A DNA stretch of 64,000 nucleotides from Exiguobacterium aurantiacum (GTDB lineage Bacteria; Bacillota; Bacilli; Exiguobacteriales; Exiguobacteriaceae), in assembly GCF_024362205.1 (NCBI RefSeq), contig NZ_CP101462.1, positions 1,888,501 through 1,952,500 on the forward strand, in the 5' to 3' direction. Below, piece after piece: positions 1 through 10,445 of this stretch (position 1 is the first letter of the stretch; every line of letters begins with the position of its first letter). The notes below the pieces were generated by a model, which saw only the letters and a list, made by a program, of their open reading frames with translations, had not been told where the DNA came from and made no database searches. The position numbers were made by a program, and so were the translations under genes.

Positions 1-344
1 CGTGTGTAATAGAGCGGCGGCACCCCGATGCCCCCACCAACGAGCACGACCCGCTTGCCCGTCTGTTCGAGCGGAAAGCCGTTGCCGAGCGGTCCGAGGA
101 CGTCCAAGACGTCCCCCGTCCGACGCGCGGCCAAGTCTGTCGTCCCGCTGCCGATGACTTTATACAAGAACGTGACGACGTTGTCTTCGACGTTCGCGAC
201 CGAGAGCGGCCGGCGTAACAGTTCAGATGTCTTCACGTGGAAGAATGTGCCCGGCGCAACGGCTTGCGGTGCGATCTCGACTTTCATCTCCATTGTCGCT
301 GTCGCAATCAATCGGTTCGAGATAATGGTCGCGAGTTGTCTCAT
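1..344 (-). CDS. pyrK: Dihydroorotate dehydrogenase B electron-transfer subunit (partial)
   Basis: PyrK carries electrons from dihydroorotate oxidation in PyrD to NAD through FAD and a 2Fe-2S cluster. The first 114 codons are visible; the 3' part is cut by the window edge. The flavin-binding motif RRPLS is at residues 44-48, GSGTTDL at 65-71 and the glycine-rich nucleotide loop GGGIGVPP at 103-110. The cysteine-rich iron-sulfur region would lie outside the window. The ATG overlaps the carB stop as ATGA, which indicates translational coupling and membership of the pyr operon. pyrD should follow beyond position 1, as in other Bacillales. Confidence 0.9.
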   Translation of the reverse strand, partial: MRQLATIISNRLIATATMEMKVEIAPQAVAPGTFFHVKTSELLRRPLSVANVEDNVVTFLYKVIGSGTTDLAARRTGDVLDVLGPLGNGFPLEQTGKRVVLVGGGIGVPPLYYT

Positions 345-3300
345 ACGGTCACCCCGAATGTCGTGAACGCCGGCAAGCTCGTCGTTTGGAACGACAGGCT
401 CTCGATGACTCGAAGCAGCGCCTCGACCGTGTCAAGCGACGTCAGGCAGAGCACCCCTTGCTCGGCCGCGGCCCGACGGATGATGAACCCGTCTTTTGTC
501 GCGAGGGCGTCACGCGTCGTCGTGTTCAAGACGATGTCGACTTCTCCTCGTTCGATGACGCTCAGCATCGTCTCTCCCGACTCATTGATTTTCCCGACCG
601 GGTGGACCGGCAAGCCGTCTGCCGAGAGGGCGGTTGCCGTACCGGACGTGGCCATCAGGCGGAATCCGAGTCGATTGAAGCGGCGGGCGATGTCGAGCGC
701 CTCGTCCTTGTCTTGGTCGGCGACCGTCAACAACACGTTCCCTTTCAAGGCGATCGTCATGCCGGCGGCGACGAGTCCTTTATACAGTGCTTTTTCGAGC
801 GTGCGGTCTGTCGCCATGACTTCACCGGTCGATTTCATCTCCGGACCAAGTGATGGGTCGACTTCTTTCAGTTTCGCGAAACTGAACACCGGCACTTTGA
901 CCGAGATGGCATCCGCTTCAGGATGCAGGCCGGTCCCAAGCCCGAGGTCTTTCAGGCTCGTCCCGAGAATCGTCTGCGTGGCGATGCGTGCGACCGGGAG
1001 GCCCGTCACTTTCGAGATGAACGGGACGGTCCGGCTCGCCCGCGGGTTGACCTCGATGACGTATAGGTCGTCGGCGTAGACGAACTGGATATTGAGCAAC
1101 CCTTTGATCCGGAACGCCTTGGCGAGTTTGATCGTGTAATCGACGACCTTCTCTTTTAACGCTTCGCTCAACCGCTGCGGCGGGTACACCGCAATCGAGT
1201 CGCCCGAGTGGACCCCGGCCCGTTCAATATGTTCCATGATACCCGGGATGTAAACGTCTGTCCCGTCACAGATGGCGTCGACTTCGATCTCGATTCCCGT
1301 CAAGTATCGGTCGATGAGAACAGGTCGATCTTTCGAGGCGACGACGGCGTGGCGCATGTACCGCTCAAGCTCCAAGCGCTCATAGACAATTTCCATCGCC
1401 CGGCCACCGAGGACGTATGATGGGCGGACAAGTACCGGATAGCCGAGCATGTCGGCACAGGCGACGGCCTCTTCGACCGTGACCGCCGTCTTGCCTGGCG
1501 GTTGGGCGAGCCGTTCGGCCGAGAGCGTCGCTTCGAACGCTTTCCGGTCTTCGGCGCGGTCGATGTCTTCAAGCGACGTCCCTAAAATCTGGACCCCTTC
1601 CGCTTCGAGCGAGGCCGCCAAGTTGATGGCCGTCTGGCCGCCGAACTGGACGATGACACCGAGCGGCTGTTCGTTGCGGATGACCTCGAGCACGTCCTCG
1701 GTCGTGAGCGGTTCGAAGTAGAGCCGGTCCGAGATCGAGAAGTCTGTCGACACTGTCTCCGGATTGTTGTTGATGATGATCGCTTCATAACCTGCGTCAC
1801 GAATCGTCTGAATCGAGTGGACGGTCGCGTAGTCGAACTCGACACCTTGGCCGATGCGGATTGGGCCCGATCCGAGGACGAGAATCGACGGCTTGTCCGT
1901 CTTCACGGCCTCGTTCTCGACTTCGTACGTCCCGTAAAAGTATGGTGTCTCCGAGGCGAACTCGGCCGCACACGTGTCGACCATCTTGTACACAGGACGG
2001 ATGCCCCAGTCGTTCCGAAGTGACGTCACCGTCCCCACATTCTCGTTTACGATGCGGGCGATCATCTTATCACTGAAACCGAGACGCTTCGTTTCGATGA
2101 GGCGTTCTTTCGAAAGCGGCTCATGCTGAAGCGTCTCTTCTTGTTGCCAAATCCGTGCGAGTTTCGATAAGAAGAAACGATCGATTTTTGTCAGCTCATG
2201 CAACTGTTCCGTCGAGTAGCCGCGGCGGAGCGCCTCATAGAGCATCCACAGCCGCTCATCCGTCGGTGTCGTCAGCTCGCGGTCGAGCTCCGCGGTGCTG
2301 AGTTGCGCGAGGCGTGGCACGGCCAAGTCTTCTGTCCCGAGTTCGAGCGAACGGACGGCCTTCAAGAGTGCTTCTTCCAAATTACGGCCGATCGCCATCA
2401 CTTCCCCGGTCGCTTTCATCTGGGTGCCGAGGCGACGATCAGCCGTCTCGAACTTATCGAAGGCGAAGCGCGGGATTTTAGCGACGACATAGTCGAGCGC
2501 CGGTTCGAACGAGGCGTAACTCGTCTCCGTCACCGGGTTTTTCAGTTCTGACAATTTGTAGCCGACCGCCACTTTCGCAGCCAACTTGGCGATCGGGTAT
2601 CCCGTCGCTTTCGAGGCGAGCGCCGAACTGCGGGAGACACGTGGGTTGACCTCGATGACGTAGTACGTGAAGCTGTCCGGGTCAAGGGCGAACTGGATGT
2701 TGCATCCCCCTTCGATGCCGAGGGCGCGGATGATATCGAGTGAGACGCTGCGGAGCATCTGATAGTCGCGGTCCGACAACGTCTGCGTCGGAGCGAAGAC
2801 GATCGAGTCGCCCGTATGGACCCCGACCGGATCAAAGTTTTCCATCGCACAGACGATGATGGCTTGGTCGCTCGAATCGCGCATCACTTCATACTCGACT
2901 TCTTTCATGCCGGCAATCGACTTCTCGAGCAACACTTGTGTCACTGGACTCGCTTTCAGTCCTGATTCGACGAACTGTTCGAATTCATTCCGGTCATGGG
3001 CAATCCCGCCACCGGTTCCTCCGAGCGTGTACGCCGGACGGATGATAATCGGATAGCCGATCCGGTCGGCAAAGCCCCAAGCCGACTCGAGCGACTGCAC
3101 AATCTCACTTTCCGGGACCCCGTGGCCGAGCTTATACATGAGGTCGCGGAACTGTTCCCGGTCCTCGGCTTGTTCGATGGCCGATAATTTTGTCCCGAGC
3201 AATTCGACCCCGCAATCTTCAAGCACGCCGCGGCGATCGAGTTCCATCGCCAAGTTGAGGCCGGTCTGGCCGCCGAGTGTGGCGAGGAGCGCGTCCGGAC

Positions 3301-3544
3301 GTTCTTGACGAATGATCCGTTCGACGAACTCCGGTTCGAGCGGTTCGATATAGACACGGTCCGCCGTCGTCGGGTCGGTCATGATCGTGGCCGGGTTCGA
3401 GTTGACGAGGATGACCTCGTATCCTTCTTCTTTCAAGGCAAGACACGCCTGAGTACCAGCATAGTCAAATTCTGCCGCCTGTCCGATGACGATCGGGCCG
3501 GATCCGATTACAAGGATTTTCTGAATATCTGGTCGTTTTGGCAT
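341..3544 (-). CDS. carB: Carbamoyl-phosphate synthase large subunit
   Basis: This 1067-residue protein has the full length of CarB. It makes carbamoyl phosphate from bicarbonate, ATP and the ammonia delivered by CarA. The sequence shows the internal duplication of the family: [17 protein letters not shown] near residue 14 and [17 protein letters not shown] near residue 560 mark the two ATP-grasp halves. A C-terminal MGS-like regulatory domain contains VLNTTTRD. Because it lies between carA and pyrK in the pyr operon, it is the pyrimidine enzyme (PyrAB type). It starts 1 nt after the carA stop and overlaps pyrK by 4 bp, so the whole block is probably translationally coupled. Confidence 0.97.
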   Translation of the reverse strand: MPKRPDIQKILVIGSGPIVIGQAAEFDYAGTQACLALKEEGYEVILVNSNPATIMTDPTTADRVYIEPLEPEFVERIIRQERPDALLATLGGQTGLNLAMELDRRGVLEDCGVELLGTKLSAIEQAEDREQFRDLMYKLGHGVPESEIVQSLESAWGFADRIGYPIIIRPAYTLGGTGGGIAHDRNEFEQFVESGLKASPVTQVLLEKSIAGMKEVEYEVMRDSSDQAIIVCAMENFDPVGVHTGDSIVFAPTQTLSDRDYQMLRSVSLDIIRALGIEGGCNIQFALDPDSFTYYVIEVNPRVSRSSALASKATGYPIAKLAAKVAVGYKLSELKNPVTETSYASFEPALDYVVAKIPRFAFDKFETADRRLGTQMKATGEVMAIGRNLEEALLKAVRSLELGTEDLAVPRLAQLSTAELDRELTTPTDERLWMLYEALRRGYSTEQLHELTKIDRFFLSKLARIWQQEETLQHEPLSKERLIETKRLGFSDKMIARIVNENVGTVTSLRNDWGIRPVYKMVDTCAAEFASETPYFYGTYEVENEAVKTDKPSILVLGSGPIRIGQGVEFDYATVHSIQTIRDAGYEAIIINNNPETVSTDFSISDRLYFEPLTTEDVLEVIRNEQPLGVIVQFGGQTAINLAASLEAEGVQILGTSLEDIDRAEDRKAFEATLSAERLAQPPGKTAVTVEEAVACADMLGYPVLVRPSYVLGGRAMEIVYERLELERYMRHAVVASKDRPVLIDRYLTGIEIEVDAICDGTDVYIPGIMEHIERAGVHSGDSIAVYPPQRLSEALKEKVVDYTIKLAKAFRIKGLLNIQFVYADDLYVIEVNPRASRTVPFISKVTGLPVARIATQTILGTSLKDLGLGTGLHPEADAISVKVPVFSFAKLKEVDPSLGPEMKSTGEVMATDRTLEKALYKGLVAAGMTIALKGNVLLTVADQDKDEALDIARRFNRLGFRLMATSGTATALSADGLPVHPVGKINESGETMLSVIERGEVDIVLNTTTRDALATKDGFIIRRAAAEQGVLCLTSLDTVEALLRVIESLSFQTTSLPAFTTFGVTV

Positions 3545-3545
3545 G

Positions 3546-4628
3546 TCACATTCCTACTTTCTGTTTGTTTTCTTGAACGAGTTGCATGAAACGGTCAAAT
3601 AAATCGTTGGCATCGTATGGACCCGGTGCCGCCTCGGGATGATATTGGACCGAGAACGTCGGATGATGCAAGTGCTTCACCCCTTCGACCGTGCCATCGT
3701 TGACGGCGCGATGCGTGACGACGAGTCCGGTCGTCGCGAGTGACGCCTCATCCACCGCATAGCCGTGGTTTTGGGACGTGATCGTCACCGCTCCGGTCTC
3801 AAGTTCGAGCACGGGATGGTTGGCACCGCGATGGCCGAACGGAAGTTTGAACGTGTTGGCACCGCTCGCGAGCGCAATCAACTGATGGCCGAGACAAATC
3901 CCGAAGATCGGCAGTGTCGGCATGAGGCGCTCGATGAGCGGCAGCGCCGTCGGGACGTCTTTCGGGTCCCCCGGTCCGTTCGACAGCATGACGCCGTCCG
4001 GTTCGTAGCGCATCACTTCTTCGGCCGTCACGTCGTGCGGCAAGACGACGACTTCACAGTCGCGCTTCACGAGTTCACGCATGATGCCGAGCTTCGCGCC
4101 GAAGTCGATCAGGGCGATCCGTGGCCCGCTGCCGGTGCTGACATACGCCCGTTTCGTCGAGACGCGTTCGACTTGATTGGTCGGAAGTAACACGTCGAAT
4201 TGAGCTTTCACCGTCTCCCACGTCGAGTCACCGTCGACCATGACACCGCGCATGACACCGAGTGAGCGCAGATGGCGCGTCAACATGCGTGTGTCGACCC
4301 CTGCTAGACCCGGAATGTTGAAGCGTTTGAGCGTATCATGAAGCGTTGCCGTCGAGCGGAAGTTCGACGGCGCGTCGCACACTTCTTTGACGATGAGCCC
4401 TTTCGCCATCGGTACGGTCGTCTCAAAATCTTCCCGGTTGACGCCATAGTTTCCGATCAACGGGTTGGTCAACACGATGAGTTGATCACAATAAGACGGG
4501 TCAGACAACATCTCTTGATATCCGGTCATCCCGGTCTGGAAGACGACTTCCCCAATCGTCTCGACGTCTACGCCGAATGCTTGTCCTACAAATGAAGTAC
4601 CGTCCTCAAGCCATAATGTTCGTTTCAT
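3546..4628 (-). CDS. carA: Carbamoyl-phosphate synthase small (glutaminase) subunit
   Basis: CarA hydrolyses glutamine and channels ammonia to CarB. The 360-residue protein has the small-subunit N-terminal domain and a class I glutamine amidotransferase domain. The nucleophile cysteine is in FGICLGHQ and the histidine-glutamate pair in [10 protein letters not shown] near the C-terminus. The start lies inside the 3' end of pyrC (23 bp same-strand overlap) and is preceded by AAGGGGAG at good spacing, so this start is well supported. It is part of the pyr operon under PyrR control. Confidence 0.97.
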   Translation of the reverse strand: MKRTLWLEDGTSFVGQAFGVDVETIGEVVFQTGMTGYQEMLSDPSYCDQLIVLTNPLIGNYGVNREDFETTVPMAKGLIVKEVCDAPSNFRSTATLHDTLKRFNIPGLAGVDTRMLTRHLRSLGVMRGVMVDGDSTWETVKAQFDVLLPTNQVERVSTKRAYVSTGSGPRIALIDFGAKLGIMRELVKRDCEVVVLPHDVTAEEVMRYEPDGVMLSNGPGDPKDVPTALPLIERLMPTLPIFGICLGHQLIALASGANTFKLPFGHRGANHPVLELETGAVTITSQNHGYAVDEASLATTGLVVTHRAVNDGTVEGVKHLHHPTFSVQYHPEAAPGPYDANDLFDRFMQLVQENKQKVGM

Positions 4629-5886
4629 CGAATCTCCCCTTATATACGATTTTTCCGGCCGCGATCGTCATGACCGGCCAGCCTACTAGTTTTTTCCCGG
4701 CGAACGGTGTATTTTTCCCTTTCGAGCGGAACGTCGTCGGATCGACCACCCGCTCCGTCTCGGTATCGATGAGCGCGAAGTCCGCTGCCCGTCCGACTTC
4801 AATCACACCGTACGGCAATCCGAACACGTCGCTCGGACGTTTCGTCATCCAATCGATGAGCGCCGCTTCTTCCATCTGTCCCGTTTTGACGAACGTCGTG
4901 TATAGTAACGGGAACGCCGTCTCGAAACCGGTGATGCCGAACGGGGCCCGTTCCATTCCGGCCGCCTTTTCTTCGGCCGTATGTGGGGCGTGATCGGTCG
5001 CAATCATATCGATCGTGCCATCGAACAAGCCTTCGAGTAGCGCCTCCCGGTCGTCCGCGCTGCGGAGCGGCGGGTTCATCTTGAAGTTCGGGTCGAGCCC
5101 CGGGATATCGTCTTCACAGAGGACGAGGTGATGCGGCGTCACTTCGGCCGTCACCCGGATCCCGGCTCGTTTGGCGTCTCGGATGACGCGCACCGATTGT
5201 CGTGATGAGACGTGGCAAACGTGATAGTGGCAACCCGTCTCTTCGGCGATCAAGACGTCGCGGGCGATATGGATGCTCTCCGCGAGGCTCGGGATGCCTT
5301 GGATGCCATGTTCTTCACTGAACCGGCCTTCGTGGACCGAACCGGCCTTGAGCGTATTGTCCTCGCAGTGGGCGACAATCGCTTTGTCGAGTCGCTTCGC
5401 CTCACGCATCGCTTCACGCATCATCGCCGCCGATTGGACGCCGACCCCGTCATCGGTGAAGGCGAACGAATCTGCGAGCGAGGCCATGTCGACTTGCTCG
5501 GTGCCGAGCTGCCGTTTCGTGATGGCGGCGTACGGCAGGACGCGCACGCTTGCGTCTTGCTCGATCTTAGCCAACAGTTGGTCCATCGTCTCCCGGTCGT
5601 CCGGGACGGGACGCGTGTTCGGCATGGCGCAAATCGTGGTGAACCCGCCGGCCGCTGCCGCCTCGGTACCCGTCTTGATCGTCTCTTTCTTCTCTCCGCC
5701 CGGCTCGCGCAAGTGGACGTGGACATCGACGAGACCCGGAATGAGTAGCTTTCCTGTCACATCAATCACGTCATGTCCTTCGGTCGTACCTTTATAGTCG
5801 ACCGAGCGGATTTCGCCATCCTCGATCAATAGATTCGTCGTCCGTTTCGTGTTCCCGTCATACCAAGTTGCGTGTTGAAGTATCAT
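4606..5886 (-). CDS. pyrC: Dihydroorotase
   Basis: PyrC closes carbamoyl aspartate to dihydroorotate. The 426-residue length and the metal motif [11 protein letters not shown] near residue 57 mark it as a type I dihydroorotase, as in other Bacillota. Further amidohydrolase motifs are TDHAPH near residue 305 and EVTPHHLVL. Its start codon overlaps the pyrB stop as ATGA, and its end overlaps carA by 23 bp. No irregularities are visible. Confidence 0.97.
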   Translation of the reverse strand: MILQHATWYDGNTKRTTNLLIEDGEIRSVDYKGTTEGHDVIDVTGKLLIPGLVDVHVHLREPGGEKKETIKTGTEAAAAGGFTTICAMPNTRPVPDDRETMDQLLAKIEQDASVRVLPYAAITKRQLGTEQVDMASLADSFAFTDDGVGVQSAAMMREAMREAKRLDKAIVAHCEDNTLKAGSVHEGRFSEEHGIQGIPSLAESIHIARDVLIAEETGCHYHVCHVSSRQSVRVIRDAKRAGIRVTAEVTPHHLVLCEDDIPGLDPNFKMNPPLRSADDREALLEGLFDGTIDMIATDHAPHTAEEKAAGMERAPFGITGFETAFPLLYTTFVKTGQMEEAALIDWMTKRPSDVFGLPYGVIEVGRAADFALIDTETERVVDPTTFRSKGKNTPFAGKKLVGWPVMTIAAGKIVYKGRFDETNIMA

Positions 5887-6788
5887 AATTGTCCCCCTAA
5901 TGCTCGATTTAAAATGGCCATCCGGGCGTAAACGCCGTTCGTCATCTGCGGAAAGATGCGCGACTTCGGATGTTCAATCAAACTGCCCGCAATCTCGACG
6001 TCCCGATTGACCGGGGCCGGATGCATGATGATCGCTTGTCCTTTCATTCGCTCGACGCGGGCGGGTGTCAACCCGTAGCGCGCATGATAATCTTCTTTCG
6101 AGAAGATGTCGCCCATGATATGGCGTTCGTGCTGAACGCGTAGCAACATGATGACGTCACAGTCCGCCAACACGTCGTCGAGGTCACGATGCTCTAGCCC
6201 CATCGACTCATCCCACCAAGAGGCTGGACTGCAGCCGACGACGTTCGCGCCGAACCGTTTGAGTACCGAGGCGTTCGAGCGGGCGACACGGCTATGGACG
6301 AGGTCACCGCAGATGGCGATATTCAATCCCTCGAACGTCTTGAACTCTTCAAAGATTGTGACGAGGTCGAGGAGTGACTGGGACGGGTGTTCCCCGCTCC
6401 CGTCACCGCCGTTCAGCACAGGGATATTCAACTTTTCGACGAGTTCATGGTAGTAACCCGACTCCGGATGGCGAATCACGAGGGCATCGACCCCGATCGC
6501 CTCGAGCGTCTTACATGTGTCATACAACGTCTCACCTTTCGTCACCGAGGACGTCGCCACGTCGAACGGGATCTCTTGGACCTTCAAGTGCCGTTCGGCC
6601 ATTTGAAACGAATTTTTCGTCCGCGTCGAGTTTTCAAAGAACAAGTTCGCGACCGTCTTCCCGTCGAACAAGGGCGGCATGTCCCCTTGTTTATAGCGTA
6701 GCGACTCCTCGATCAACCCCATGATCTCGTCGAGCGAGAGTGTGTCCAGACTGACAAAATGCTTCGGTTGTTGTTTGATTAAGTTCAT
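5883..6788 (-). CDS. pyrB: Aspartate carbamoyltransferase
   Basis: PyrB joins carbamoyl phosphate and aspartate in the committed step of UMP synthesis. The 301-residue protein shows the carbamoyl-phosphate motif [10 protein letters not shown] near residue 53, HPxQSLLDL near residue 135 and the second-domain motif DVIMLLRVQ near residue 212. No regulatory PyrI subunit is nearby, as expected for a Bacillota enzyme. It is the first gene after the third PyrR-controlled leader (6820-6921) and is followed by pyrC with a 4 bp overlap. GGAGGAG lies before the ATG. Confidence 0.97.
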   Translation of the reverse strand: MNLIKQQPKHFVSLDTLSLDEIMGLIEESLRYKQGDMPPLFDGKTVANLFFENSTRTKNSFQMAERHLKVQEIPFDVATSSVTKGETLYDTCKTLEAIGVDALVIRHPESGYYHELVEKLNIPVLNGGDGSGEHPSQSLLDLVTIFEEFKTFEGLNIAICGDLVHSRVARSNASVLKRFGANVVGCSPASWWDESMGLEHRDLDDVLADCDVIMLLRVQHERHIMGDIFSKEDYHARYGLTPARVERMKGQAIIMHPAPVNRDVEIAGSLIEHPKSRIFPQMTNGVYARMAILNRALGGQL

Positions 6789-6819
6789 GTTCGTCTCCTC
6801 CTTTTGTGTGAAGGCAAAG

Positions 6820-6921
6820 AGAAAAGGCGTCTCTTCACCTACGTGAAGGGACGCCTTTATTCGGGTAGACTACACCCAAATAAACGAGCCTTCACTTTGC
6901 CGACCTCACGGGATCGAATTA
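6820..6921 (-). promoter_or_regulatory. PyrR-dependent attenuator upstream of pyrB
   Basis: Three mutually exclusive RNA elements are visible. The PyrR hairpin GAUC-CCGUGA-GGUC (6902-6915) fits the published PyrR-loop pattern UCCnGnGAGGY and has flanking CUUU/AAAG arms that include the uraA stop codon. The antiterminator pairs GUGAAGG (6889-6895) with CCUUCAC (6843-6849) around an inner hairpin UUUAUU-GGGU/ACCC-AAUAAA. The terminator (6824-6857, then UUUUCUC) uses the same CCUUCAC in its left arm. PyrR loaded with UMP would stabilise the first hairpin, free the terminator and cut pyrB expression. The fold is inferred by eye from base pairing. Confidence 0.88.
6824..6857 (-). terminator. Intrinsic terminator of the pyrB attenuator
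   Basis: The arms aaggcgtc-cttcac and gtgaag-gacgcctt enclose a short loop and are followed on the minus strand by TTTTCTCTTT. The left arm is shared with the antiterminator described for this leader. Confidence 0.85.
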
Positions 6922-8220
6922 AAAGTTACTTGCTTGTCGTGTGTCTTCAGTTGTTTCGGCAGCAGATTCGTCGACCGCTTCTTCTTTCGGCAAGAAGGCG
7001 TTCAAGAGAATCCCGACGACTGTCGCGAGCGCCATCCCTTGGACTGGGAAGCTGCCGAGTTGGACCATCGCCCCACCGAGTCCGATGACGAGGATGACCG
7101 AGGCGATGATGAGGTTGCGTTTCTCGGCGAGATTGACGTTGCTTTCGACCATCGTCCGCAGACCATTCGAGGCGATGACCCCGAACAAGAGGATCGAGAT
7201 GCCGCCTTTGACCGGGTTCGGGATCGTCGAGATGAACGCTTCGACATGTCCGAGGAACCCAAAGCTGATGGCCATGAGCGCCGCTCCGGCGATGACATAG
7301 ACGCTATACACTTTCGTGATGGCCATGACCCCGTTGTTCTCCCCGTAAGTCGTGCACGGAGGACCACCGAGTGCCGAGGCGACCGCTTTCCCGACACCGT
7401 CGCCGAGAAGCGTCCGATGGAGACCTGGGTCTTTCATCGTCTCGCGTCCGATGATTTTCGACGTGACCATCTGGTCGCCGATATGTTCGGTCATCGTGAC
7501 GAGGGCGACTGGGACGATGGCTAAGAGTGCCCCGACTTGCCACATCGGCATGTAGTCAACGAACACCATCGTGAAGTCAGGCAGTTGGAACAAGCTCGCT
7601 TGACCGAGCGCCGAGTAGTCGATGATGCCGAACAGCGCGGCGATGATGTAACCGCCGATAATCCCGAACAAGATTGGCACGGCGCCCCATACTCCTTTGA
7701 GCGTCGTCATGGCGAACATTGTGATACCGAGCGTGAGCAACGCGACGGTGATGAACGTTCCGTTGTAGGCTCCGTCTTTGTTCATCGACATGTCGATCGC
7801 GACCGGCGCGAGTGACAAACCGATGACCATGATGACCGGACCGACGACGACTGGCGGCAAGAGACGCAACAACCAGTTCACCCCTGTCTTATAGATGATG
7901 AGCGAGACGACACCGTAGACCGATCCGGCGATGATGCCACCGAACAGGGCGGCTTCGACACCCCATTGCTGGCTGACCGCGATAATCGGGGCGATGTACG
8001 CGAAGCTCGATCCGAGATAGGTCGGAACTTTGAATCGGGTAATGGCTAGGAATGAGAGCGTGGCCACACCGGAAGCGACGAGGGCGACGGACGTGTTCAG
8101 TCCAGTCAAAATCGGGACTAAGATTGTCGCTCCGAACATGGCGAAGACGTGTTGCAGGCTGAAGAGCAGCCATTGCGGTAAGTGAGCGGGACGCTCGTGG
8201 ATGTTGAGGATTGGTTTCAT
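6919..8220 (-). CDS. uraA: Uracil permease (UraA/PyrP, NCS2 family)
   Basis: This is an integral membrane importer of uracil in the nucleobase:cation symporter-2 family. The 433-residue protein is strongly hydrophobic with about 14 segments and has the conserved family stretch GGPPCTTYGENNGVMA near residue 300, which carries the substrate-binding glutamate. I place the start at 8220 rather than at an upstream in-frame codon because AGGAAGGAG stands at proper distance and the upstream part is the PyrR hairpin. The position between pyrR and pyrB matches pyrP of Bacillus. Its ribosome binding site overlaps a PyrR hairpin, so control is probably translational. Confidence 0.95.
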   Translation of the reverse strand: MKPILNIHERPAHLPQWLLFSLQHVFAMFGATILVPILTGLNTSVALVASGVATLSFLAITRFKVPTYLGSSFAYIAPIIAVSQQWGVEAALFGGIIAGSVYGVVSLIIYKTGVNWLLRLLPPVVVGPVIMVIGLSLAPVAIDMSMNKDGAYNGTFITVALLTLGITMFAMTTLKGVWGAVPILFGIIGGYIIAALFGIIDYSALGQASLFQLPDFTMVFVDYMPMWQVGALLAIVPVALVTMTEHIGDQMVTSKIIGRETMKDPGLHRTLLGDGVGKAVASALGGPPCTTYGENNGVMAITKVYSVYVIAGAALMAISFGFLGHVEAFISTIPNPVKGGISILLFGVIASNGLRTMVESNVNLAEKRNLIIASVILVIGLGGAMVQLGSFPVQGMALATVVGILLNAFLPKEEAVDESAAETTEDTRQASNF

Positions 8221-8228
8221 ATGTGAAT

Positions 8229-8262
8229 CTCCTTCCTGGCCTCTCTGGACCACCTTAAAGGT
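8229..8262 (-). promoter_or_regulatory. PyrR binding hairpin over the uraA ribosome binding site
   Basis: The RNA contains GGUC-CAGAGA-GGCC, the canonical PyrR loop, with lower-stem arms CCUU (8258-8261) and AAGG (8231-8234). The 3' arm is part of the uraA Shine-Dalgarno AAGGAG (8229-8234). The pyrR-uraA gap is only 48 nt and holds no terminator. PyrR binding here would therefore hide the ribosome binding site rather than cause termination. This mechanism is inferred from layout; translational PyrR control is known in other bacteria. Confidence 0.85.
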
Positions 8263-8268
8263 TTTGGT

Positions 8269-8963
<695 letters not shown>

Positions 8964-8977
8964 GTTATGCTTCCTAG

Positions 8978-9006
8978 ACTATAAATCGGAATCGGTTGAA
9001 AGTCAA
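8978..9006 (-). promoter_or_regulatory. Promoter of the pyr operon
   Basis: On the minus strand TTGACT (9001-9006) and TATAGT (8978-8983) are separated by exactly 17 nt, a good sigma-A match. The -35 box overlaps the rluD stop codon. Transcription would begin near 8971, just before the PyrR hairpin, giving a leader of about 170 nt. Confidence 0.8.
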
Positions 9007-9914
9007 CGCGTTTTCTCGATTTTGTCTAATTTGGCAAGCTCCGCCTCGAAGTCGGCCGGGAGCGGCGCTTCAAATTCGAGCCATTCGTTCGTGCGCGGAT
9101 GGAAGAAACCGAGCGTCGCCGCGTGGAGCGCCTGACCGTTCAATTGAATCGTGCGACGCGGACCGTATTTCGGGTCACCGGCGAGCGGATGGCCGATATA
9201 ACGCATATGGACGCGGATTTGGTGCGTCCGTCCCGTCTCCAATTTACACTCGACGAGCGTGAAGTCTTTGTACCGCTCGAGCAGACGGAAGTGCGTGATT
9301 GCTTCTTTCGCGTTTTTGTCCGTCACCGTCATCCGTTGACGGTCGTTCGTGTCACGCCCGATCGGCGCCTCGATCGTCCCGAGTTCATGGGCGACTTCGC
9401 CATGGACGAGGGCGATGTATTCACGCTTGATTTTACGATCCTTCAACTGGCTCGCGAGCGATTCGTGCGCCACATCGTTTTTCGCGACCATGAGAAGACC
9501 GGTCGTGTCTTTGTCGATGCGGTGGACGATACCTGGTCGTTTGACACCATTGATCCCTGACAAGTCGTCACAGTGGTAGAGGAGCGCGTTGACGAGCGTC
9601 CCTGACGTATGGCCGGCCGCCGGATGGACGACCATGCCGCGTGCCTTATTGACGACGATGACATCCTCGTCCTCATAGACGACGTCGAGCTGGATATGCT
9701 CAGGTAATACTTCGAGTTCGACGGCATCTGGGACCGTCACGACGATTTCGTCGCCTTCTTGCAGTTTATAGTTCGGCTTGACGATCTGTCCGTTGACGAG
9801 CAGGTCTCCCGCCTTGATCCAGTCTTGGATTTGCGAACGTGACCAGTCACTTTGTTCGCTCATCCATTTATCGATACGAGCCTTTTCTTCGGCGACAAAT
9901 GTGTAAGTTTCCAT
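9003..9914 (-). CDS. rluD: Ribosomal large subunit pseudouridine synthase (RluD family)
   Basis: This enzyme converts specific uridines of 23S rRNA to pseudouridine. The 303-residue protein has an N-terminal S4-like RNA-binding domain (about residues 13-75) and the RluA-family catalytic motif HRIDKDTTGL with the catalytic Asp at residue 134. RTHQIRVHM near residue 230 is another family signature. It follows lspA with a 1 bp overlap (TAATG), the same pairing as lspA-ylyB in Bacillus. The exact target uridines cannot be read from sequence. Confidence 0.93.
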   Translation of the reverse strand: METYTFVAEEKARIDKWMSEQSDWSRSQIQDWIKAGDLLVNGQIVKPNYKLQEGDEIVVTVPDAVELEVLPEHIQLDVVYEDEDVIVVNKARGMVVHPAAGHTSGTLVNALLYHCDDLSGINGVKRPGIVHRIDKDTTGLLMVAKNDVAHESLASQLKDRKIKREYIALVHGEVAHELGTIEAPIGRDTNDRQRMTVTDKNAKEAITHFRLLERYKDFTLVECKLETGRTHQIRVHMRYIGHPLAGDPKYGPRRTIQLNGQALHAATLGFFHPRTNEWLEFEAPLPADFEAELAKLDKIEKTR

Positions 9915-10387
9915 TACGATTGTCCCCTTTCTTTGTTTAGTTTTTCTTCGAACAAGACGCCGATGATCATAAAGATGACCCCGAACGTGAGCGCCATATC
10001 GGCGACATTAAAGATGGGGAAGTTATAGCCGAACGGGTACGTGTCGACAAAATCGACGACTTCGCCGCGGAAGAGACGGTCGATGAAGTTCCCGATCGCA
10101 CCGGCGAGCAGTAACCCGACGCTATAACCGAGCAAATCGAAGCCGTTCACTTCTTTATGCAAGAAGTAAATCAACCCGACGACGACGATGGCGGTGACGA
10201 TGAAAAAGAACACCATCTGCCCTTCGAGCATGCCCCAGGCCGCGCCTTTATTACGGTAAGACGTCAAATACAGCAACCCAGGGATGAGTTCGATCGACTG
10301 TCCAATCGTCATCGTCTGGACGACGATCCATTTGGTCACTTGGTCGAACAATATGAGGAAAAGTGCTAATCCGTAGTAACGTTTCAT
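9914..10387 (-). CDS. lspA: Lipoprotein signal peptidase II
   Basis: LspA cleaves signal peptides of lipid-modified prolipoproteins in the membrane. The 157-residue protein has four hydrophobic segments. The two catalytic aspartates are in GEVVDF (Asp112) and FNVAD (Asp130), and the conserved GNFIDR precedes them. It lies between ileS and rluD, as in many Gram-positive genomes. A hairpin separates it from ileS upstream, so it may have partly independent expression. Confidence 0.95.
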   Translation of the reverse strand: MKRYYGLALFLILFDQVTKWIVVQTMTIGQSIELIPGLLYLTSYRNKGAAWGMLEGQMVFFFIVTAIVVVGLIYFLHKEVNGFDLLGYSVGLLLAGAIGNFIDRLFRGEVVDFVDTYPFGYNFPIFNVADMALTFGVIFMIIGVLFEEKLNKERGQS

Positions 10388-10407
10388 CAGATTCTCCTTT
10401 CAAGTCA

Positions 10408-10440
10408 TAAGAAACCGGAGTGGACGATCGCCACTCCGGT
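10408..10440 (-). terminator. Hairpin terminator after ileS
   Basis: Arms accggagtgg (10414-10423) and ccactccggt (10431-10440) form a perfect ten-base stem followed on the minus strand by TTTC. The T tract is short, so read-through into lspA is likely. Confidence 0.7.
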
Positions 10441-10445
10441 CCGGC

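Noticed and set aside
6888-6921. Apparent lack of a PyrR site ahead of pyrB
   Set aside because: The loop differs from the CAGAGA form of the other two sites but CCGUGA with GAUC/GGUC arms fits the consensus, so the site is present.
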